64,000 nt of DNA from Mesorhizobium japonicum MAFF 303099 (GTDB taxonomy: Bacteria > Pseudomonadota > Alphaproteobacteria > Rhizobiales > Rhizobiaceae), in contig NC_002679.1 of assembly GCF_000009625.1 (NCBI RefSeq), positions 287,912 through 351,911 on the forward strand, in the 5' to 3' direction. The position numbers and the translations under genes were made by a program. Each line of letters begins with the position of its first letter. Positions within the stretch are counted from its first letter, which is position 1. Of the stretch, positions 19,766 through 28,102 are shown one piece after another. The notes under the pieces were generated by a model. It saw only the letters and a list, made by a program, of their open reading frames with translations. It did not search any database and was not told the origin of the DNA.

Positions 19766-20971
19766 TTACCCGGCCATCCTGGTAGGTGACCCATTAGCTT
19801 TCAAAGCAGCCATGAGCATCGGTCCGACCGAAAACTCCCCTGCCCTCGCCTTCTCGGTCAGCACCCGCAAATAGCCGCCGGCCGAGTTGATGTGCTGCGC
19901 CCTTTGCAGGATGCAGGCAATCACGATCGCCGCGATCTCCTGGCCCATCACATGGCAAGCCTCCTCATACGCTGACGGCGAAACGCCCAGATATCCCCGC
20001 ACCTGGGCAGCCGTTATCATGAGATCGCGCCAATTGCCGATCCCGTCGACGGCATAATCCGCAATTTCGGGGCAGGCCTTCAGCACCATCCCCAGCGGGT
20101 ATGTTTTCGGCGCCTCTGCGGTCCTCGTCCTTGGCTCGGCCGTCGCCCCGCTTTTCTCTAAAGCAGGTTCAAATTCAAAAATAGAGTCGGTATTTGAATC
20201 AGATTGCTGCCGCTCGTTTTGAGAGTCATTGCCGCTCGGATGCGTGGATTTCATATGGATTTCCAGCAGCTTATCCACCTCATCACGCAGCGCGGCCAGA
20301 TCGGCCACGATCGGTTCGAGCTCGGCAATGCATGCTCGGCGCGGAATTGCCTCCACAACGGCGCGGAAACGCCTCCACAGGCCTCCCCAGTCGCCCGGCA
20401 CGTCTTCCTCAACGGCCGCCTCGACCAACTTCTGGATATCCCGGCGGTGTAGCGTGATGCGTTCCCTCATAAGCCTGAGCGCCCTGTTGTCGGCGCGAAC
20501 ACGCTCGGCCGCCGCCTCGAACTCGTGAGCACGGGCCAGCAGCGGCGCCAGGGAAAAGCCAAATGCTTCCTCGATCTCCCCACCCCTGCCCTTCCGTGCA
20601 TAACGCTTGCCGTTCGGGCTGTCCCGACGGATGACTAGACCGCAATCCACCAGTTCCGCCAGGTTCCTCCGCAAGGTGGAATCCGGCATGCCGTGCGCCC
20701 TGAGGGACAGCTGTGCGTTCGAGGGGAAGACGATGAGGCCGTTTTCCTCACTCAGCTCGCTGTCAGGATAGAATGACAGCAACGCATTCAGGACGGCCAG
20801 GGCGCGATCGCCGATGCCGACGATGCTCTTGCCCTCGCAGAGGTTGCGATAGATCTGCCACTTGTCGATGACCTTGCCCTTGGGGATCTCCCGTGACTCG
20901 TTTTGCGCTGCCAGCATGGCAAGCGACATCGGCCGCCGCCCAAAGGGCGTCGTTGCAATACCCGTCTCCAT
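19766..20971 (-). CDS. repC: Plasmid replication initiator RepC
   Basis: A 401-residue RepC of repABC plasmids; it binds the origin within its own coding region and is the only protein essential for replication. Recognisable are SLAMLAAQNESREIPKGKVI, the winged-helix DNA-binding half (LSLRAHGMPDSTLRRNLAEL, GLVIRRDSPNGKRYARKG) and the conserved C-terminal region (YPLGMVLKACPEIADY, NSAGGYLRVLTEKARAGEFS). It lies third in repABC, 154 bp after repB, the interval holding the antisense RNA. Intact. Confidence 0.96.
   Translation of the reverse strand: METGIATTPFGRRPMSLAMLAAQNESREIPKGKVIDKWQIYRNLCEGKSIVGIGDRALAVLNALLSFYPDSELSEENGLIVFPSNAQLSLRAHGMPDSTLRRNLAELVDCGLVIRRDSPNGKRYARKGRGGEIEEAFGFSLAPLLARAHEFEAAAERVRADNRALRLMRERITLHRRDIQKLVEAAVEEDVPGDWGGLWRRFRAVVEAIPRRACIAELEPIVADLAALRDEVDKLLEIHMKSTHPSGNDSQNERQQSDSNTDSIFEFEPALEKSGATAEPRTRTAEAPKTYPLGMVLKACPEIADYAVDGIGNWRDLMITAAQVRGYLGVSPSAYEEACHVMGQEIAAIVIACILQRAQHINSAGGYLRVLTEKARAGEFSVGPMLMAALKANGSPTRMAG
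20155..20215. other. AT-rich segment within repC, candidate oriV
   Basis: A locally AT-rich stretch (ttcaaattcaaaaatagag ... tatttgaatcagattg) in the middle of otherwise GC-rich repC. In characterised repABC plasmids the origin lies in such a segment of repC. Position inferred from this precedent only. Confidence 0.5.
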
Positions 20972-21029
20972 TTTCTTTCACCCTCGATTAGGCAAAAGAA
21001 ATCTGCTCGCCGAATCGACGCCTAGACTC

Positions 21030-21117
21030 TTGACAGTGATTCGTGGAAATGCGATTCTCAGTTTGCGACAACATGAGAGAGGCTTCCACGACTAAGGTCG
21101 TTTGGGGGCCTTTTTCT
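21030..21117 (+). ncRNA. Antisense RNA (ctRNA/incA) between repB and repC, with its promoter
   Basis: Plus-strand promoter TTGACA (21030-21035), 17-bp spacer, GATTCT (21053-21058), predicting a start near 21065. The transcript would end in a G/C-rich hairpin (from AGGCTTCCACGAC to GGTCGTTTGGGGGCCT) followed by TTTTTCTTTT at 21111-21120. It runs opposite to repABC within the repB-repC interval, as the small RNA that represses RepC synthesis and determines incompatibility does in this family. Confidence 0.8.
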
Positions 21118-21125
21118 TTTGCGGT

Positions 21126-22124
21126 TCACTCCTGCTTCGATTTCCTGTTTGCCTGCCAGTCGGCATAGAGATCATCCAGCCGTTTTGTCAGATATGCGCC
21201 GAAGCCTTCATCGGCTTCGGCAGTCTTGAGAGAGAGCGTATAGGCCCTCCCGGTGTCCTTGATCTTTGCCGCAACCTTGCCACCGTTCGGTTTCCACTCG
21301 CTGATGGTCTGCTCTCGCGGCGGCTTCTTCGAAACCTCAGCCAAAACCATCATGAAGCGTTCGTCCGAGCCTAAGGCCTCGAATTCAGGCCTGTGGATGG
21401 CATTTCTAGCGACTTCCATCGCTTTGGGATCAGTGATCTTTTCGGCAATATCCATCCACCTGCGACGGCCCATAGAGGGTGCGGCACCGATAGCTTTGAC
21501 TAGGCTGCCTGGAATGCCCTTGGCGACGGACAACAATTTCGACAGTTCCGTCTTCTCAGTGCTTAACGCCTGCATGATCAGATCGCGGCCGAAGCCGTGT
21601 GTCTCGAGGCTTAAGGCAAAGACCGCTCTCTCGATGTAAGAGAGATCCTTTCTCGCAGTGTTTTCGATGCCTTGTGCGACGACGAGTTCATTGTCCGATA
21701 ATCGCCTGACAACCGCCCTTACCTTCCGCCCGAGGAGCCGGACAGCACGAAGCCTCCTATGGCCATAGGCAACCTGATATCGTCCTTCGAGATCGGGGTG
21801 CTGCCTGACGAGGATGGGCACTTCCTGGCCGTTTTCCTCGATCGACCTCACAATATCGTCCGTAGCGGGTACCTCGCCGTCGAGGCGATCACGCACGAAT
21901 GAGCCGTCAATGAGTTCGGGATCGAGTTCGACAACCCTCTCGCCGGACTTCAAGGCTTCCCGAAGTTCTCTGGCTTCCTGGTCCATGCGGTCGAGGGCAA
22001 GTCCCATCGTCCTTACGGGACCCGCCAGAACACGACCGCCATCCGCCTCTTTGGAAAAGTTGGCCGCGGCCAACTCTCGGGTCGTATCGGCAAATATTCC
22101 GTTCAGAACGTCTCGCCTGCTCAT
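21126..22124 (-). CDS. repB: Plasmid partitioning protein RepB (ParB-type)
   Basis: A 332-residue ParB-family centromere-binding protein. The ParB/Srx nuclease-like domain includes ELIDGSFVRDRLDGE, QEVPILVRQHP and YQVAYGHRRLRAVRLLGRKV, followed by an HTH region (LSYIERAVFALSLETHGFGR, LSKLLSVAKGIP). The start at 22124 overlaps the repA stop by ATGA. A parS palindrome is embedded near its 5' end and encodes part of RELAAANF. It works with RepA to segregate the plasmid and helps autoregulate the operon. Confidence 0.95.
   Translation of the reverse strand: MSRRDVLNGIFADTTRELAAANFSKEADGGRVLAGPVRTMGLALDRMDQEARELREALKSGERVVELDPELIDGSFVRDRLDGEVPATDDIVRSIEENGQEVPILVRQHPDLEGRYQVAYGHRRLRAVRLLGRKVRAVVRRLSDNELVVAQGIENTARKDLSYIERAVFALSLETHGFGRDLIMQALSTEKTELSKLLSVAKGIPGSLVKAIGAAPSMGRRRWMDIAEKITDPKAMEVARNAIHRPEFEALGSDERFMMVLAEVSKKPPREQTISEWKPNGGKVAAKIKDTGRAYTLSLKTAEADEGFGAYLTKRLDDLYADWQANRKSKQE
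22059..22074. promoter_or_regulatory. parS site inside the repB 5' end
   Basis: Perfect 16-bp palindrome GTTGGCCGCGGCCAAC, identical to the two sites upstream of repA. Its location within coding sequence constrains codons for Ala-Ala-Ala-Asn. Confidence 0.88.
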
Positions 22125-23335
22125 GACCGCTCCCATGCCTTTTCGATGCCGCCGAGGATTTCCCCGTTGACTGCATCCAGGGATTCGATCGCCCTATCGA
22201 ATGTCGAGCGGCGGACTTGTCCTCGTTCGATTTCATAGAGTGTCTGTTTCGTAAGCCCGGCATCGGCGATCGCCGTCGATTTCAGCACTGTCGCCGCCAA
22301 AACCTCGTCCCCGAAAAGACTTCTCAGCAAGGCAACGATCTGTGCCTGGGGACCGTCGTGCGGCTCATGGCGCGTTATGACATACCGGATGAAATCGTGG
22401 TTCAGATCGCCGCCTGCTTTCCGGACGACCGACAGAAGGTCGGAAGTCATCAGCAGAAACTGCGACATTGACGCCACGTCGACCATCTGAGGATGGACGG
22501 TGATCAGAAGCGATGTCGCTGCGCAAACCGCACCAAGCGTCAGGTATCCGAGCTGCGGCGGGCAGTCGACCACCACAACGTCATAATTGGCTTCGACTTC
22601 GGCCAAGGCCATGCCGACGCGCCGAAAGAAGATTTCGCTGTTGCTTGCTTTCCGCTGCTCCATCAGTGCAGTCGGGGTTTCGTGCTCGAACTCCATCAGT
22701 TCCAAGTTCCCGGGAACGAGGTCGAGGCCAGCGAAGTACGTTTTTCTGATTATTTCCTTCAGCGGCCGCCGTTTCTCGTCGTAACGGATCGCACCATAGA
22801 GCGTATCGCCTTCCGCTAGATCGAACTCCGGCTGAACACCGAGCATCGACGACAACGAAGCCTGGGGGTCGAGATCAACCGCGAGAACACGATATCCCTG
22901 CAAGGCAAGATACTGTGCGAGGTAGATGGATGTCGTTGTCTTTGCACTGCCGCCCTTGAAGTTGGCAACGGCAATCGTCTGGAGCTTTTCGCCTCTCTGC
23001 CGCCACGGAAGGTACGTGAGTGCATCCTTCGGCTTGATAGAAGCCATGTACTGCCGCAAATCATGAATTTGGGCGAGCGAGTACGAACGTCGTCCCGTCT
23101 GGGATACCTCGGGCAAAGGGCCTTTGCCATCTATTGAAAGCTGCCGTAGGTAGCCGTCCGATACCCCGACGAGCTGAGCGGCCTCGCCGGAGGTGAACGT
23201 CTTCAACATCTTCTGGGAGGACGGCGGAAACAGGCGCTCTCGCAGTAACTGCAGCTGCATAGACAGCTGGCGCGCATGATGAGCAATCCGCGCGTCGGAA
23301 GAAATGGCCGTCGATACGTTTTGAGTCTGCAACAT
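22121..23335 (-). CDS. repA: Plasmid partitioning ATPase RepA (ParA-type)
   Basis: A 404-residue Walker-type ParA ATPase. It has an N-terminal MerR-like HTH (TFTSGEAAQLVGVSDGYLRQ) that lets it repress the repABC promoter, the deviant Walker A VANFKGGSAKTTTS, and VLAVDLDPQASLSSMLG and VVVDCPPQLGYLT for the switch/Walker B positions. First gene of repABC; two parS palindromes lie within 220 bp upstream. Intact and of standard length. Confidence 0.96.
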   Translation of the reverse strand: MLQTQNVSTAISSDARIAHHARQLSMQLQLLRERLFPPSSQKMLKTFTSGEAAQLVGVSDGYLRQLSIDGKGPLPEVSQTGRRSYSLAQIHDLRQYMASIKPKDALTYLPWRQRGEKLQTIAVANFKGGSAKTTTSIYLAQYLALQGYRVLAVDLDPQASLSSMLGVQPEFDLAEGDTLYGAIRYDEKRRPLKEIIRKTYFAGLDLVPGNLELMEFEHETPTALMEQRKASNSEIFFRRVGMALAEVEANYDVVVVDCPPQLGYLTLGAVCAATSLLITVHPQMVDVASMSQFLLMTSDLLSVVRKAGGDLNHDFIRYVITRHEPHDGPQAQIVALLRSLFGDEVLAATVLKSTAIADAGLTKQTLYEIERGQVRRSTFDRAIESLDAVNGEILGGIEKAWERS

Positions 23336-23461
23336 CGATTTCCCCTTTCGATGCGCTTTTTAGCGGCGAATTGCTAAAAAACCGTATCGAACATGGCACG
23401 ATTCGGTAACCATGCCAAGAACCCTTATGATTCAACGGTTTCCGGTGGTCGGCCGTCAAAA

Positions 23462-23477
23462 GTTGGCCGCGGCCAAC
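23462..23477. promoter_or_regulatory. parS site upstream of repA (proximal)
   Basis: GTTGGCCGCGGCCAAC, a perfect palindrome about 127 bp upstream of the repA start. With the distal site it probably serves both partition and operator functions. Confidence 0.9.
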
Positions 23478-23537
23478 TCTTCTTTCGTGCGAATCGCACC
23501 GGTGCCAATAGTGCCTCTGTCGCGGTCAACCTGCAAA

Positions 23538-23553
23538 GTTGGCCGCGGCCAAC
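23538..23553. promoter_or_regulatory. parS site upstream of repA (distal)
   Basis: Second upstream copy of the same perfect 16-bp palindrome, 76 bp from the proximal copy (about seven helical turns), so both would face the same side of the DNA. Confidence 0.9.
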
Positions 23554-23599
23554 TGCTCCGTTCTGGATTCACGTGAAGAAAAAGGAGGACTGAAGTCGC

Positions 23600-24340
23600 T
23601 CGAGCACCGCGGCACTCTCAGCGCGAACCCACCCTCCCGGCCTTCCGCCATACGTTTACTCCAGTGCGCTGTCGCCTGTGCTGGACCACTACCCGGCCCG
23701 ATCCAACCACGACTGCGGCAAAGGCACCTGCCGGGCGACTGGCAGCACGAAAGCGTCGCTGCCGGCCTGTGTCGTCTTGATGCCAGCGGATCGACAGGCA
23801 GGGCAGCCTTTCGCCGTCGGGGTGCGCCTTGGGATCGGGCCGGCACCGACTCTTCCTCGACCCTGTTCGACGCGGGGAGAGTAGCAGTTTCGCTGCGACG
23901 GCGACCACCAGATGCGAGAGCAGCCAGCAAAACGGCACGGTGGCCGAGTCCGAGAGGAGACGGTTCCCAGCGAAGGCTGCCAAGGAGGGCGGGCAAAATA
24001 TCGGCGATGACCTCATCGTTGCTCTTGCGCCGCGCGGTCGGGCGCTGGCGCGCACGGCCAGCTCGCTTGGTTTGATGGCGTTCTGCAGCCCCGGTGCGTT
24101 GAATTTTCCCGCCAAGCCGCCCCACTTCGCCGCCGCCGGCGGACCGTCGAGGCCGTGCGCCCGGATCGGCTTCGCGCCTGGCTCTGTCCCCAGATGATGC
24201 GCGACGATACCAACAGCGCTTCCGGTGGCGGCCAGGGCAGGGATAGTCGGTTGCGGCCAGAGACCGTGCTTCGAGGTAACCGAAACCGAGGTCAGGCGCG
24301 CAGCGAATTCGCGCCGATGCCTTTTTGGGAGATGTGCATC
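23600..24340 (-). other. Degenerate coding region upstream of repABC
   Basis: No intact gene. One minus-strand frame ending at a TAG at 23689-23691 carries a zinc-finger-like stretch, CPACRSAGIKTTQAGSDAFV followed by LPVARQVPLPQSW, which looks like a real protein tail. Upstream, plausible sequence (EVIADILPALLGSLRW) lies in another frame. I take this to be a decayed gene of unknown type; the remaining ~200 bp up to 24340 show nothing. Confidence 0.35.
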
Positions 24341-24348
24341 TGTGGCGC

Positions 24349-25438
24349 TTAGAACAGATAGCGCCGGCCGGCCCAGGCGAGCAGTACGGCGGCGTCTCGA
24401 CTGGGCAAACGCACCCGTCCTTGACGCAGGCCTTTAGCGATCGCGTCGCCGACGTCCGGATCGACCCAGTGCCCGTGCGTCATCAGAAAGAACCACGCGA
24501 AGGGCTGGCCAATCTCGGCGTCTACCGCCTCTGTCCCCTCCATCAGGTGGTGCACCGAAACGCCGTCGTCCAACAGCAGCTTCTCGGCGGGGCATTTTGA
24601 GCGGCCGCGGGATAAAACCGATCTCGCGCCTGCCGCGATGCTCCAAATCGTGGATGTCGAAAGCCCAATGGTCAAAAATTCTTTCGACAGACGCACTCGG
24701 TCGTTCCCAGTCCGCAAAAAAACGGTTTTCGCGCGGCACGAAATCGAACCACTCGGGATTGGCATACATGGATGGTGTGTCACGTGCGCTGTCCGGCCCG
24801 ACCTCGCGGATCAAGCCGGCCTCCGGTCGTTGCGCCTGCCGCTGCTCCGCTTCGATGCGGGTCCGGCGCGCCAGAAAGCTCTTCATGTGGACGATGCCAC
24901 CACCCGTGCGGCCGCGCAGCCGGTAGACGGGTCCGGCAAGCACGGGCGCGTCGGTGTCAGGTTCGCGCCGAACCCAGGACGGGTCGAACAGATCGTCGGC
25001 GCTGTAGGGACGGTAGTCCGGATCGACGACCGACCCGGCCAGATATTCGACGTCGCGGCCGCGCGAGATCTGGACGAAGTCAGCGACGCCGCGGCCGGTG
25101 CGGGCGAAGGCAAAGACGCTGGTGCCACGCCATTCGGTGAATTTTTGGTCACCCGATCGGTGCCGGTTCCAGAAGGCGGTGAGATTGCCGCCGAGCGCGG
25201 CTAACTCGCGCTCGACCCAGACGCGATGGTCGCCGAGGCGGGTACCGTCGGCGGACAAGATGGTGCGGGCGTCGCCGCGCCAGTAAAAATCATCGACCGC
25301 AGCGGCCGTGAACGGGAAGCCGGGAAAGGTTTGCGTCAGGGCAAGGGCCAGATCCGTGTCGGCCGAGGTCGGATCGAGGCCGGCGAGCACGGCCTCGACG
25401 GTGGCGGCATCGGGCAGGCGGATCGGCTCTATTGTCAT
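24349..25438 (-). pseudogene. Hypothetical protein, single-base frameshift
   Basis: About 360 codons. It starts MTIEPIRLPDAATVEAVLAG and runs in one frame to REIGFIPRPLK; at a run of four As on the coding strand (24595-24598 on the plus strand) the frame changes, and CPAEKLLLDDGVSVHHLMEG continues to the end (VLLAWAGRRYLF). Removing one A restores a single protein. No domain is recognised; there is no signal peptide or membrane segment. It sits between the integrase and the repABC region. Either recent inactivation or a sequencing indel. Confidence 0.6.
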
Positions 25439-25587
25439 CGCGCAAAATCGTTCCGGTTGTCAGATGATCCTAGTTTCCATGGATGCGCGCTCCCGCTTTT
25501 TGCGTCCGCGCCACAACACTCCTCTGCAGCATCAGGCGCGCTGGGCAAGCCGCTCCGCCTCGCGTAGATTCCGCCGCTGACCCCCCA

Positions 25588-26757
25588 CTAAAGGCCACTC
25601 GCCTTGGTGAGATTGACGCGGAATCGATCTCTTCGGCGCTGATAGCGCCGGGTCATTTCGGCGGTGGTGTGGCCGAGCTGCTTTTGCACGTAGCGCTCGT
25701 CGACCTCAGCCGACGAGGCAAGGCCGGCGCGCAACGAATGGCCCGAAAACTTCGTCGCACGCTCGCCTTCGGAAAGATCCCCGCGAACACCGGCGGCGAG
25801 TGCCGCGCGCTTGACCAGCCGCGCCACTTCTTGGTCGTTGAGCCGCTCGGAACCAATCGCCTTGCCCTGCCCCGTGACACGCCGAAACAACGGTCCATGC
25901 GCGATGCGGGCGAGTTTCAGCCAGGTCTGCAGGGCGACCACGGGGCAGGTAGTATCCGACGAGCCGCGGCCGATCTCGACCTCACGCCAACCGGTCTTTC
26001 CGCGCAAGGTCACCAAAATCCCTTTGTCGAGAATCTCTATCCAGCCGCGACCGTCCTCGGTCTGGTCACGGCCGCAGTCGAGACCGACGATTTCGGAGCG
26101 GCGCAGGCCCCCGGCGAAGCCCAACAGCAGCATGCCGCGGTCACGCAGGCCCCGCAGGGCACCGCGGTCTAGCGTTTCGAGCATGGCAATCAGATCCTCG
26201 GGGAGAATGGCTTCTTTCTGCCGGGGAGGGGAGGCGTGGCTGTTGCGAATTCCGGCCAGCACAGTCGCGATATGCCGGTCTTTTCTGTCCAACGGCTGGC
26301 CACGCTGCGAAAAATTCCAGGTCAGCGAGGAGAGACGTCGCTCGATCGTTGAGACGGAGTTCGGTTTCTTGTCTCCTGTTCCCTTACCGGACGCGCAGGC
26401 GGTGATGTAAAGGCCGACGATCTGCGGATCCGGTGGCAGGGGGTCAAGATGCTGACGCCTGCACCAGGCGGCAAAGTGCTTCCAGTCGGCGGCGTAGGCA
26501 CGGCGGGTGTTAGCGGAGCTCGCCGCCTGGACATATTTTCGCGCGTGGTCAGCGAGCCGTTCCAGATGAGCCGGAAGGCCCAACGTTGGCTCCGAACTGG
26601 ACGCCGGCTGCGACCGGTACGCCGGCTGCGGAGGAGGGGAGGGGGGATCGGTGGGAGCTTGGCCCATTTCCATCACCACGTCGACGATATCTGGCAGGTC
26701 GTCGCTGGCCTTGTCTTCTCCGGCGGTATGTTCGCCCTCTGCTTTCCGGTCCATCAT
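25588..26757 (-). CDS. Tyrosine-type site-specific integrase
   Basis: A 389-residue recombinase. A Pro/Ser-rich leader (DPPSPPPQPAYRSQPA) precedes a SAM-like domain (SSANTRRAYAADWKHFAAWC). The catalytic domain has Arg in GGLRRSEIVGL, HSLRAGLASSA (His, Arg), the His of KQLGHTTAEMT and the Tyr of RRYQRRRDRF. Its start overlaps the vapC stop by ATGA, so it is coupled to the toxin-antitoxin pair, an unusual operon partner. A broken 3' end of the same gene is found at 17548-17639 in the left arm of the inverted duplication. Confidence 0.87.
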   Translation of the reverse strand: MMDRKAEGEHTAGEDKASDDLPDIVDVVMEMGQAPTDPPSPPPQPAYRSQPASSSEPTLGLPAHLERLADHARKYVQAASSANTRRAYAADWKHFAAWCRRQHLDPLPPDPQIVGLYITACASGKGTGDKKPNSVSTIERRLSSLTWNFSQRGQPLDRKDRHIATVLAGIRNSHASPPRQKEAILPEDLIAMLETLDRGALRGLRDRGMLLLGFAGGLRRSEIVGLDCGRDQTEDGRGWIEILDKGILVTLRGKTGWREVEIGRGSSDTTCPVVALQTWLKLARIAHGPLFRRVTGQGKAIGSERLNDQEVARLVKRAALAAGVRGDLSEGERATKFSGHSLRAGLASSAEVDERYVQKQLGHTTAEMTRRYQRRRDRFRVNLTKASGL

Positions 26758-27149
26758 GCCACCTCGATGTCGGTGTGCACGAAATCATTGCCCTTGAATA
26801 GCAGCGGAATGCCGTACAGCCTGGCACAGGCGTAGGCGAAACAATCGCCCATATTCAAATCCGCCTTGTGCCGGCCCTTACCGAACCGATGGAACGCCCG
26901 GATGGCTTCCTGCCCGATCGCGCCATTGATCTCGATGATTTGCGCGGGAATCTCGTCCAACATAAGGGTAACAAGCTCTTCTGCCTCTTCGATCGGGCAG
27001 GCACGTTTGCGCGCCAGGCCGGCGACGGCCTCATACACAACGATCGGCGAGACGCGGACACTCCCGGCCTGACCAAGGCGCGCAGCAAGCGCCAAGCCAT
27101 CCTCTTCGTCGCCTATGATGGCGATGATGGCCGATGCGTCGACAAACAT
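26754..27149 (-). CDS. vapC: VapC-type PIN-domain toxin
   Basis: A 131-residue PIN ribonuclease, the toxin of a VapBC pair. Acidic active-site residues are visible at FVDASAIIAII (Asp near the start), in the VYEAVAGLAR glutamate, and in ADLNMGDCFAYACA (Asp). It ends in KGNDFVHTDIEVA. The stop overlaps the integrase start by 4 bp, and the antitoxin gene ends 3 bp upstream. It probably stabilises the replicon or its integrase module. Confidence 0.9.
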   Translation of the reverse strand: MFVDASAIIAIIGDEEDGLALAARLGQAGSVRVSPIVVYEAVAGLARKRACPIEEAEELVTLMLDEIPAQIIEINGAIGQEAIRAFHRFGKGRHKADLNMGDCFAYACARLYGIPLLFKGNDFVHTDIEVA

Positions 27150-27152
27150 CAG

Positions 27153-27395
27153 CTATTCTCCGGACAGGTCATCGAAAAAGGCCTTGTCGGCTTGGGCGCT
27201 GGTTTCGGGAAAGGCGCGATAACGCTCGGCAAGCGCCTTCAGCCGCTGGGGCAGGGGGATTGCGCCGCGGCTGCGTTGATACTCCTGTTCGACGGCGTCG
27301 CGGATCGTGTCGGTAAGGCTCATGTTCTTGAGCTTTGCCAGTCTGCGGACCGCCGCATCGGTGCTTTCGTCCTTGACGGAAAATGCCATCTCCAT
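27153..27395 (-). CDS. vapB: VapB-type antitoxin
   Basis: An 80-residue protein of the Rv0623/PSK-type antitoxin family. The N-terminal ribbon-helix-helix-like part (AFSVKDESTDAAVRRLAKLK, MSLTDTIRDAVE) binds DNA; the C-terminus (QADKAFFDDLSGE) would wrap the toxin. It is first in the vapBC-integrase operon. The upstream region (27396-27440) has CTATACGGCTATACG repeats that may be the autoregulatory operator. ATGs at residues 1 and 3 are both possible starts. Confidence 0.87.
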   Translation of the reverse strand: MEMAFSVKDESTDAAVRRLAKLKNMSLTDTIRDAVEQEYQRSRGAIPLPQRLKALAERYRAFPETSAQADKAFFDDLSGE

Positions 27396-28102
27396 ACCCT
27401 GTGCTCTATACGGCTATACGATCATATATAGATCTTCCCGCCGTCTCCGGCAAGGCGGCCTGTATGCCGTTGCAAGCGAAATAGAGGCGCTGCAAATCGT
27501 TACCCGGGCGAGTTCTCGGAAGGGGCCACAATAACGTCCACGGGCGCGCTACCGCCGAAAACGGGCAAAACTGGTCTTTTGGAGCCGGAGCGACCTGAAG
27601 GACCGGTATCGAGGCGCTAGGGACGATCGATTTGGCTTTAGTTCCACCGGCGGGCGAAGCGGATTTCATGAGACCACGTGAATCCGAGTCGGAAATCGTG
27701 AGACTGCGTGACAAGGCGCGTCTTTGCCGGAGGGGTGGGACAATACCAAGGTAGTTCAAGAGGTTAGCGGCCGGCTGACGAACTTTTCCGGCACGCAGTC
27801 TTACGAAAACCGATTCAAAACCGGCCGAACTGGCGGTCGCGTCCCGCGAATTCCACCTATCTTGGTCGCGCTGTCCACCCAATTAAGGTGAGAATCCGCC
27901 GATCTGGGATGAAACCGACGCCTGAAACCGCGCAAATGCCGGCTTTTCCACCCATCCAGGGCGAGCGACACAGGATGACCGACAGGGATTTCCACAACGA
28001 ACGATAATGCAAGATTATCATTCATTACACGCAAACGACAGGCGCGGCGGTTAGGAGGTGATGTGCTTGCCAAAAGCGCCGTCGTGATTCATCGTGCTTT
28101 CG
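27396..28102. other. Interval between vapBC and DUF1403, with a possible operator
   Basis: About 700 bases with no convincing gene. It should hold divergent promoters for vapB and DUF1403. GATAAT-GCAAG-ATTATC at 28003-28019 is a perfect 6-bp inverted repeat about 85 bp upstream of the DUF1403 start, next to AACGAACGATAA, which also occurs upstream of the left DUF1403 copy (17461). Confidence 0.45.

Noticed and set aside
23526..24125. Long minus-strand open frame upstream of repA
   Set aside because: It runs through a parS site and its sequence is Arg/Ser/Pro-rich without domain character; only the short zinc-finger-like tail in another frame looks real. Reported as degenerate region.
27406..27882. 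158-codon frame in the vapB-DUF1403 interval
   Set aside because: No domain, low-complexity composition, overlaps the vapB promoter region; treated as non-coding.
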